Under the pieces are notes generated by a model, which made no database searches, was not told where the DNA came from, and worked only from the letters and a program-made list of their open reading frames with translations. Below are positions 1 through 5,819 of a DNA stretch of 8,627 nucleotides, piece after piece. The translations under genes were made by a program, and so were the position numbers. Location: positions 1 through 8,627 of the forward strand of contig CAMOFU010000091.1 in assembly GCA_946613705.1 (NCBI GenBank), written 5' to 3'. The first letter of the stretch is position 1. Each line of letters starts with the position of its first letter. Source of the DNA: an uncultured Clostridia bacterium (GTDB lineage Bacteria; Bacillota; Clostridia; Oscillospirales; Ruminococcaceae).

Positions 1-760
1 GGCTGTCCTCGCCCATTACCTGCTTTGCCTTGTCCATAACATACTTGGTGATGCGTGCGCGGACAGTCTCTACGATCTTGTCCTCGTCCTCTGCCGAGAA
101 GGTCCCGAAGCAGTTCACGACGAAGATTATCCTTCCGACATCGGAGGTGAGCATCTTCTTCTCGAGAAAGTCCTTCTCAAACTGCGAGAAAGGAGAATTT
201 GCGCTGATAACGAACACTGCCGCGTCTATCTTGGGAAGGATCGAGAGCGTCACGTTTGTCATCTGCTCGTCATCGTTGAGCCCCGGGGTGTCGATGATAT
301 CCACATTGTTCTTGCAGAACTCGGTATCGTAGTAGACGGTGGCTTCCTTGACCTTTTCGGCAGTCTCCTCCGCCTCGGCAGTCAGCTTGGTGACATAATT
401 CTCCAGCTGGTCGATATCGACTCTCTCGCTCCTGCCGTCCTTATACTCCACCTGAACATACGGCGTATCGCTGTAGGTCACGCGGTTCAGGGTCGCGGTG
501 GCAGGCAGAACGTCGGCAGGGAGCACCTCCTTGCCGAGCAGGGCATTTATCAGCGTAGACTTGCCCCTCTTGAACTCGCCCACGATAGCGACCTCGAAAT
601 GGTCGGACTCACTTTTCTCGATAGTTTCCCTGATCGAATTGGCGGTATTGACGAGAGCGATCTCCTCGCTCAGCCCGAGCAGGCTCCTCAGATTCTTATT
701 CAAAGTCTGCACGGTATCCCGATAGCCCGCATAGCTGCCATAATCAAATTGCTTTTCCAT
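1..760 (-). CDS. Dynamin-family GTPase, N-terminal part (runs off left edge)
   Basis: Large GTPase of the bacterial dynamin-like class, expected to act at membranes through GTP-driven assembly. The exact role is unknown. The first 253 codons are present and the C-terminus lies outside the window. Seen in the protein: a short helical lead (residues 1-50), a P-loop GEFKRGKS at 61-68 (G1), a Thr-containing stretch LPATATLNR at 85-93 (G2 region) and DTPGLND at 157-163 (G3). The place where NKxD (G4) is expected reads FVVNCFG at 213-219, so the Asn is kept but the Lys and Asp are not. The ATG at 758-760 is preceded by GGAGGT (766-771, gap 5 nt), and no in-frame alternative is better. The gene is transcribed divergently from the Ca2+-ATPase, from its own promoter at 882-911. 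A dynamin_N GTPase is well supported. A membrane-remodelling or stress role is inferred from the family, and the missing C-terminal half prevents finer classification. Confidence 0.88.
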   Translation of the reverse strand, partial: MEKQFDYGSYAGYRDTVQTLNKNLRSLLGLSEEIALVNTANSIRETIEKSESDHFEVAIVGEFKRGKSTLINALLGKEVLPADVLPATATLNRVTYSDTPYVQVEYKDGRSERVDIDQLENYVTKLTAEAEETAEKVKEATVYYDTEFCKNNVDIIDTPGLNDDEQMTNVTLSILPKIDAAVFVISANSPFSQFEKDFLEKKMLTSDVGRIIFVVNCFGTFSAEDEDKIVETVRARITKYVMDKAKQVMGEDS

Positions 761-881
761 CTCAGACCTCCGATCCTGCACGGGGCAGGTTATTTATCGT
801 TTTCAGCTTCCTTTGGTTTCTTTCATTTCCGAGCCGTACCCGCCGCACATCGCGGCACAGGCACAGTATTACTCACCTTAA

Positions 882-911
882 ATTATAGCACATTCATTAT
901 TAATTCGTCAA
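882..911 (-). promoter_or_regulatory. Sigma-A promoter of the dynamin-like gene
   Basis: Read on the minus strand: TTGACG (906-911), an 18-bp spacer, then TATAAT (882-887). TGC directly precedes the -10, giving an extended -10 element (TGCTATAAT). Transcription would start near 875, leaving a leader of about 115 nt before the ATG at 760. The leader holds a small hairpin, CCTGC-CCCGT-GCAGG (plus positions 776-790), just upstream of the ribosome binding site. The hairpin may be incidental. Confidence 0.7.
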
Positions 912-913
912 CA

Positions 914-955
914 TTTTGTACAAACTTACTAATATTTTTACCCTTTTGCACAAAA
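914..955. promoter_or_regulatory. Paired palindromes upstream of the dynamin-gene promoter
   Basis: Two related dyads flank an AT-rich spacer. TTTGTACAAA at 915-924 is a perfect 10-bp palindrome. TTTTGCACAAAA at 944-955 has TTTTG/CAAAA arms around CA. Their centres are 30 bp apart, close to three helical turns, and the nearer one lies 2 bp upstream of the -35 of the minus-strand promoter. This arrangement suits a dimeric regulator binding twice on one DNA face. The regulator is unknown, and AT-rich DNA produces such dyads by chance fairly often. Confidence 0.35.
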
Positions 956-1049
956 TATAGTATATTTCCTTGTGCATATTACTAAACACACCGTCCCGAT
1001 GCTTACATATCACTGCACAGCCTCGTCCGCAGCGGGCGCAGAAGGGTAT

Positions 1050-1086
1050 TATCCCGCAGGATAATTCTATCCCGCAGGATAATTCT
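1050..1086. repeat. Perfect tandem 18-bp repeat with internal dyads upstream of ATPase promoter
   Basis: The unit ATCCCGCAGGATAATTCT occurs twice head to tail (1051-1068 and 1069-1086), with one more matching base on the left at 1050. Each unit contains an inverted repeat ATCC-CGCA-GGAT. In the first copy the arms extend to ATTATCC/GGATAAT (1048-1065). The block ends 9 bp before the -35 hexamer of the ATPase promoter, where an activator or repressor would bind. A recent slippage duplication with no function is the alternative. Confidence 0.75.
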
Positions 1087-1095
1087 GTTGATTTA

Positions 1096-1124
1096 TTGAC
1101 ATTCTGAGATTTCTGTTATATAAT
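1096..1124 (+). promoter_or_regulatory. Perfect-consensus sigma-A promoter of the ATPase operon
   Basis: TTGACA at 1096-1101, a 17-bp spacer, and TATAAT at 1119-1124 match the consensus at all twelve positions with optimal spacing. Transcription would start near 1131, giving a leader of about 60 nt to the ATG at 1193. A promoter this strong without control would be costly for an ATP-driven pump, so the adjacent tandem repeat is a plausible operator. Confidence 0.85.
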
Positions 1125-1192
1125 TATAATGCTGTTTGGCATAAAACAATAATATAGTTTAGTTTTGAGATTTGAGAAAGGATATCACCGCT

Positions 1193-3787
1193 ATGACCGA
1201 TCATTACCGAAAGAGTCCCTCGCAGATCGCTGCCGACCTCGGTACAAGTGAGAACGGCCTTACCTCCGAGCAGGCAAAGGCAAGTGCCGAGAAGTACGGA
1301 AGGAACGCGCTCGCCGAGGGAAAGAAGAAGACACCGTTCATCATCTTTCTTGAACAGTATAAGGATTTTCTTGTTATCATCCTCATAATCGCTGCGGTGA
1401 TCTCGGCGATAACGGGTGATGTGGAAAGCACGGTGGTCATAATCACGGTCATCACGATGAACGCGATCCTCGGCACGGTGCAGACGCTCAAGGCCGAGAA
1501 GAGCCTCTCGAACCTCAAAAAGCTCTCTGCCCCCAATGCAAAGGTGCTGAGAAACGGCGAGGCCGCTGTAGTCCCGTCGGAGGACGTGTGCATAGGTGAC
1601 GTTGTGCTGATAGAGGCGGGCGACCAGATACCTGCCGACGGGCGGCTTATCGAAAGCGCGTCGCTTCAGGTAAACGAGAGCGCCCTAACGGGTGAGAGCG
1701 TGAACATCGACAAGGACACCGCGGCTATCGAGCGCGAATGCCCGCTTGCCGAGCGCACCAATATGGTATACTCGGGCTCGTTCGTGACCTACGGGCGCGG
1801 CAGATTCATCGTGACCGAGATCGGCATGAACACCGAGGTCGGCAAGATCGCCTCGCTGATACAGAATGCCGAGGAGCGCAAGACCCCGCTGCAGCGCACG
1901 CTCGATTCCTTCGGGCGCAAGCTCTCGATCGCCATACTTGCGATCTGTGCGCTGGTGTTCGGGCTGAGCCTTTTCAGAGCCCCCGAGGTCAACTACAACA
2001 GCGTTATGGACTCGCTCATGTTCGCTATCGCCCTCGCGGTCGCGGCTATCCCCGAGGCACTCTCCTCGATCGTAACGATAGTGCTCTCCTTCGGCACGCA
2101 GAAGATGTCCCGCGAGAATGCGATAATCCGCAAGCTGCAGGCTGTAGAGGGGCTGGGCTCCGTTTCGATAATATGCTCGGACAAGACGGGTACCCTTACG
2201 CAGAATAAGATGACCGTCCGCAAGATAGTCGTCGGCGGCCATGTGATCGCGGCGGAGGACGGCGATATGGGCAACAGAGACGAGAAGCTGCTGGTGCTGG
2301 CATCTGTGCTGTGCAACGACTCGCAGATCAAGGACGGCACCGAGATCGGCGACCCGACCGAGACTGCTTTGATAAGCTATGCCCGCGACCGCTCGCTTTC
2401 CGACGATCAGATGAGGATAGACTGCAAGCGCATCAGCGAGATACCGTTCGATTCCGACCGCAAGCTGATGTCCACGCTGAATGTGGTGAACGGCGAGAAC
2501 ATAATGTTCACCAAGGGCGCAGCCGATGTGCTGACCGAGCGCATGAACATCACCCACGAGCAGAAGGTGCAGATACGCGCACAGGTGGAGGAGCTTTCCT
2601 CGCAGGGACTGCGCGTGCTCTGCTTTGCGAGTAAGAGATTCAATGCGACGGAGATCGGGCTGGACGATGAGCGCGGGCTCGATTACATGGGCCTTATCGC
2701 CATGATGGACCCGCCGCGTGCCGAGAGCAAACAGGCTGTTGCAGAGTGCAAAGCGGCAGGCATCAAGCCTGTTATGATAACGGGCGACCATGTCGTTACC
2801 GCTTCGGCTATTGCCAAGGAGATAGGCATTCTCGAGAATATGTCAGAGGCAGTTGAGGGCGCAGAGCTGGATAAGTATACAGACGAGGAGCTTGTGACCT
2901 ATGTGCGCGACAAGAGCGTTTATGCCCGCGTTACGCCCGAGCACAAGATCAGGATAGTAAAGGCATGGCAGAACAACGACAAGATCGTTTCGATGACGGG
3001 CGACGGCGTGAACGATGCGCCCGCATTGAAGCAGGCGGACGTTGGTGTTGCCATGGGCATAACGGGCACTGAGGTGTCCAAGGACGCGGCAGCGATGGTG
3101 CTTGCCGACGACAACTTTGCCACTATCGTCAAGGCGGTAAAGAACGGCAGGAACATCTACGACAACATCAAGAAGTCTATCCTTTTCCTGCTTTCGGGTA
3201 ATCTGGCGGGCATCATCACGGTGCTGTTCTGCTCGCTGGGCGGACTGCCCGTGCCTTTCGCGGCGATACATCTGCTGTTCATCAATCTGCTGACCGACTC
3301 GCTGCCCGCGATAGCGCTGGGCCTTGAGCCGCACTCCGATGCAGTGATGAAGCGCAAGCCCCGCCCCGCCAACGAGTCTATCCTCACGGGCGAGTTCCTG
3401 ACGAAGATCGGCTGGAGCGGCCTTGTGATCGCGGCGGCAACGGTCGCGGCATTCCTTATCGGCAACGCGAACGGCGGCGCAGCCACGGCATCCACGATGG
3501 CTTTCGCAACGCTTTGCCTCTCACGGCTGTTCCACGGGTTCAGCTGCAAGGAAGACAAGCCCGTCATCTTCACTAAGAGAATGTTTGACAACAGGTTCGG
3601 CCTGATCGCGTTCGCAGCGGGCTTCCTGCTGATAACCGCAGTGCTGCTGATAACTCCGATACACGGCTTCTTCAAGGTCGAGTCGCTGTCGGCAGGTCTG
3701 CTCTGCACGGTATACGGTCTGGCGCTCGGGTCTATGATAACGGTGCAGATCATCAAGGCTGTTATCTGTGCCGCAAAGAAGGCATGA
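1193..3787 (+). CDS. Ca2+-transporting P-type ATPase (P2A-like, single-site type)
   Basis: Membrane pump that uses ATP to export Ca2+ from the cytoplasm. The 864-residue length is normal for bacterial Ca2+-ATPases. Seen in order: cation-ATPase N domain (about 5-50), M1-M2 (about 58-96), actuator TGES (166-169), M4 with IPEALSSIV (286-294; E288 is the conserved ion ligand), phosphorylation motif DKTGT (330-334), nucleotide-domain KGA (441-443), TGD (530-532) and TGDGVND (602-608), then M5-M10 (about 662-857). M6 keeps NLLTD (698-702), matching SERCA site II ligands. M5 reads NLAG (670-673), so Gly replaces SERCA Glu771, and M8 has Arg778 near the Glu908 position. Both changes recall the one-Ca2+ Listeria pump LMCA1. 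The start is ATG 1193 with AGAAAGGA upstream; the in-frame TTG at 1172 has no ribosome binding site. It is the first gene of an operon. Ca2+ specificity is likely but inferred; Mn2+ is the alternative. Confidence 0.93.
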   Translation: MTDHYRKSPSQIAADLGTSENGLTSEQAKASAEKYGRNALAEGKKKTPFIIFLEQYKDFLVIILIIAAVISAITGDVESTVVIITVITMNAILGTVQTLKAEKSLSNLKKLSAPNAKVLRNGEAAVVPSEDVCIGDVVLIEAGDQIPADGRLIESASLQVNESALTGESVNIDKDTAAIERECPLAERTNMVYSGSFVTYGRGRFIVTEIGMNTEVGKIASLIQNAEERKTPLQRTLDSFGRKLSIAILAICALVFGLSLFRAPEVNYNSVMDSLMFAIALAVAAIPEALSSIVTIVLSFGTQKMSRENAIIRKLQAVEGLGSVSIICSDKTGTLTQNKMTVRKIVVGGHVIAAEDGDMGNRDEKLLVLASVLCNDSQIKDGTEIGDPTETALISYARDRSLSDDQMRIDCKRISEIPFDSDRKLMSTLNVVNGENIMFTKGAADVLTERMNITHEQKVQIRAQVEELSSQGLRVLCFASKRFNATEIGLDDERGLDYMGLIAMMDPPRAESKQAVAECKAAGIKPVMITGDHVVTASAIAKEIGILENMSEAVEGAELDKYTDEELVTYVRDKSVYARVTPEHKIRIVKAWQNNDKIVSMTGDGVNDAPALKQADVGVAMGITGTEVSKDAAAMVLADDNFATIVKAVKNGRNIYDNIKKSILFLLSGNLAGIITVLFCSLGGLPVPFAAIHLLFINLLTDSLPAIALGLEPHSDAVMKRKPRPANESILTGEFLTKIGWSGLVIAAATVAAFLIGNANGGAATASTMAFATLCLSRLFHGFSCKEDKPVIFTKRMFDNRFGLIAFAAGFLLITAVLLITPIHGFFKVESLSAGLLCTVYGLALGSMITVQIIKAVICAAKKA

Positions 3788-3827
3788 ACAGAACGGGATA
3801 AAACACACCATTCAAACGGAGGCTTTC

Positions 3828-4112
3828 ATGAATATTGTCGGTGCTGTACTTCTCCTTGTCGGGACGGCTGCCGCGGCGGTCGGTATATGGATAGCGCTCG
3901 AGCAAAGGCTGTCCCTCCGAACGAGGGTGAGACAAAGGTTTTCGCTGCTTTCGGATAAGCCGTGGCTCTTTATCGGGATAATGGCTGCCGCAGTGCTGCT
4001 CATAGGGCTGTTCCTGCTGATGTTCAGGGTCCCCGTGGCCGTATACTATACTATAGGCGGCCTGCTCACGGGTTCTGCGATAATGCTCCTGTCCGCGAAT
4101 GATAAGGACTGA
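3828..4112 (+). CDS. Small three-helix membrane protein, unknown function
   Basis: I do not recognise this 94-residue protein. It has three predicted membrane segments: about 3-24 (Ala/Leu/Val-rich), 46-66 and 70-89. A basic loop between the first two (LRTRVRQRF, residues 30-38) suggests that this loop is cytoplasmic. The C-terminal tail is short and charged (NDKD). ATG 3828 is chosen because CGGAGG (3817-3822) lies 5 nt upstream; an in-frame extension back to 3768 would overlap the ATPase end and has no ribosome binding site. It lies 40 nt after the Ca2+-ATPase stop and 32 nt before the asparagine-synthetase-like gene, with no terminator on either side, so co-transcription is likely. Small membrane proteins encoded beside P-type pumps sometimes regulate them, but nothing in this sequence shows that here. 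Confidence 0.75.
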   Translation: MNIVGAVLLLVGTAAAAVGIWIALEQRLSLRTRVRQRFSLLSDKPWLFIGIMAAAVLLIGLFLLMFRVPVAVYYTIGGLLTGSAIMLLSANDKD

Positions 4113-4144
4113 GCTTACATATAATCTATCAGAGGTGAATTATT

Positions 4145-5680
4145 ATGATCGAGATCAAGGATTACAGAGGTCATATCCGCAACCATGCCGCGCTTTGCAG
4201 TGAGCTGGGACTGCCCGCGGGTATGCCGAGAAGAGAACGCGAGGAGAAGATCATCATCGCCGCCTATGAAAAATGGGGGCGGGATATGGCGGAGCACCTT
4301 TACGGTATGTTCGCCTTCGCGCTCTATGATACCGAAGAGGATAAGCTGTTCTGCCTGCGCGACCATTTCGGGACAAAGCCGTTCTATTATTATGTTACAG
4401 AGGACGGCCGCCTGCTATACGGCACGAACATCTCAAAGATAATATCGGGCAAGGGCTTTAAAAAGGAGCTCAACACCGATATGCTGCAGATCTATATGTC
4501 GCTTACCTATGCTGCGGGGGAGGATACGTTCTTCAAGGGCGTGAAGAAGCTCATGCCGGGGCACCTGCTCGAGTTCAGGGACGGCAGGCTTACCGTTGAG
4601 CGTTACTGGACACCGACCTTCAGACCCGATAATGACAAGACGCTTGAAGAGTGGGCGGACGAAATACACGAGACTGTCAAGCTGATGATGCGCGAGGTCA
4701 AGGACGAGGACGAGACTGCCGAGAGCTTCCTTTCGGGCGGTGTGGACAGCAGCTATGTGTTTGCAATGTCCGATGCCGAGATGAGTGATTCCTGCGGCTA
4801 TGAGGAGGAGCGCTTTGATGAATCTCCCCTTGCCCGCAGGACAGCCGAGCTGCTGGGCAGGAAGAATTCCACCGCCGTTATCACTCCCGAGCAGTATTTC
4901 TCGATCGTTCCTTATGTTATGAAGAACATGGAGCAGCCGCTCGGAGACGCTTCGGCGATCGTTTTCGCGATAGGCTGCATAGAAACGGCAAAGCACACCA
5001 AGCTGTGTTATTCGGGCGAGGGAGCGGACGAATTCTTCGGCGGCTACAATATGTACCGCAATGCCGAGCGCTACGGCGATAACCTGAGGACCTTCTATGT
5101 CGGCAACACCAACATAATGAAGGAGGAGGAGAAGCAGCGTATCCTGAAGCACTACGATCCCTCCGTGCTGCCGATAAACCTTGTGAAGCACATCTATGAG
5201 GAAACAGAGGGGCTTGACCCGCTGACTAAGATGAGCGATGTGGATATACAGATCTGGCTGGAGGGCGACATATATCTGAACGTTGACAAGATGAGCGAGG
5301 CGGCGGGGCTGGAGATCAGAATGCCGCTGACAGACAGGCGCATCTTCGATATCGCTTCGCGCCTGCCGTCAAGGTACAAGGTGACCGAGGAGCAGAACAA
5401 GGTGGCATTCCGCACCGCCGCCGCAAAGGTGCTTCCCGAAGAGATCGCCTTCCGCAAGAAGCTCGGCTTTATCGTGCCGATACGCATATGGCTGGCAGAC
5501 GAGCGCTACAATGCCGACGTGCGTGCCAAGCTGACAGCAGACTGGGCAGGAGAGTTCTTCGATCTTGCCGAGGTCGATGCGATCTACCGTGACTATGTCG
5601 GCGGCAATTCCGACAACTGGCGCAAGATCTGGACCATCTACACCTTCCTGGTATGGTATGAGGAATATTTTCTGAAATAA
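4145..5680 (+). CDS. Asparagine-synthetase-like protein with truncated glutaminase domain
   Basis: ATP-dependent amide-forming enzyme of the AsnB/beta-lactam-synthetase superfamily, presumably cytoplasmic. It has 511 residues against roughly 550-630 for AsnB. The synthetase half is intact: PP-loop SGGVDSS (197-203), CGYEEERFDES (217-227), SGEGADEFFGG (290-300), DKMSEAAGLEIRMPLTDRR (381-399) and KLGFIVPIRIWL (439-450). The N-terminal domain keeps only its second half (GMFAFALYD at 54-62, LRDHFGTKPFYYY at 71-83). The catalytic Cys following Met1 is absent, and the usual NGEIYNH is RGHIRNH (8-14). AGAGGTGA (4131-4138) sits 6 nt before ATG 4145, and only 32 nt separate it from the previous stop, so the missing front is not hidden upstream. 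It probably uses free ammonia or an amine rather than glutamine, or modifies a different substrate. It is the last gene of the operon. The family is certain; the substrate is unknown. Confidence 0.88.
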   Translation: MIEIKDYRGHIRNHAALCSELGLPAGMPRREREEKIIIAAYEKWGRDMAEHLYGMFAFALYDTEEDKLFCLRDHFGTKPFYYYVTEDGRLLYGTNISKIISGKGFKKELNTDMLQIYMSLTYAAGEDTFFKGVKKLMPGHLLEFRDGRLTVERYWTPTFRPDNDKTLEEWADEIHETVKLMMREVKDEDETAESFLSGGVDSSYVFAMSDAEMSDSCGYEEERFDESPLARRTAELLGRKNSTAVITPEQYFSIVPYVMKNMEQPLGDASAIVFAIGCIETAKHTKLCYSGEGADEFFGGYNMYRNAERYGDNLRTFYVGNTNIMKEEEKQRILKHYDPSVLPINLVKHIYEETEGLDPLTKMSDVDIQIWLEGDIYLNVDKMSEAAGLEIRMPLTDRRIFDIASRLPSRYKVTEEQNKVAFRTAAAKVLPEEIAFRKKLGFIVPIRIWLADERYNADVRAKLTADWAGEFFDLAEVDAIYRDYVGGNSDNWRKIWTIYTFLVWYEEYFLK

Positions 5681-5715
5681 GCAAGGAGCTGCTGCGGCTC
5701 TGAGGAACGGAAAAC

Positions 5716-5760
5716 AAACAGCCTCGGTCAAGTCAAAACGGCTTGAACGAGGCTGTTTTT
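5716..5760. terminator. Intrinsic terminator between convergent genes, probably bidirectional
   Basis: The stem ACAGCCTCG...CGAGGCTGT (9 bp, extendable by flanking A/T pairs) continues past one G/A mismatch into TCAAG/CTTGA, with a 9-nt loop. TTTTT follows on the plus strand (5756-5760). On the minus strand the hairpin is followed by TTTGTTTTCC, so it can also end the MATE-fusion transcript, whose stop is at 5820. It lies 35 nt after the stop of the asparagine-synthetase-like gene. Confidence 0.88.
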
Positions 5761-5819
5761 CATATGTTGTTTTTTGTATTTTGTACATATTTTTGAAAAA
5801 GCATATTTCGGCGGACGGC

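Larger units (their letters stand above)
761..1192. other. Divergent intergenic control region
   Basis: This is a 432-bp gap between the divergent dynamin-like and ATPase genes. From left to right it contains the GTPase leader with ribosome binding site (766-771), the minus-strand promoter (882-911), paired dyads (914-955), a stretch at about 960-1045 where I see nothing convincing, a tandem 18-bp repeat (1050-1086), the plus-strand promoter (1096-1124), and the ATPase leader with ribosome binding site. Reading frames that cross it have no ribosome binding site and no recognisable protein features, so I see no gene here. Confidence 0.75.

Noticed and set aside
776..790. CCTGC/GCAGG hairpin upstream of the dynamin-gene ribosome binding site as a riboswitch or thermosensor
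   Set aside because: It has a five-pair stem that does not include the ribosome binding site. No known riboswitch core was seen.
599..985. 128-codon plus-strand frame across the start of the dynamin-like gene into the intergenic region
   Set aside because: The first part is antisense to the GTPase gene and the rest is AT-rich promoter DNA. There is no ribosome binding site.
1172..1192. TTG start adding seven residues to the Ca2+-ATPase
   Set aside because: No ribosome binding site precedes it, and AGAAAGGA within this stretch serves the ATG at 1193.
1685..2791. 368-codon open frame antisense to the Ca2+-ATPase
   Set aside because: It lies fully inside the ATPase gene, whose motifs are all intact. 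The product has a low-complexity His/Arg/Leu composition and no ribosome binding site.
4433..5191. 252-codon antisense frame inside the asparagine-synthetase-like gene
   Set aside because: Shadow of a well-supported gene, with no independent start signal.
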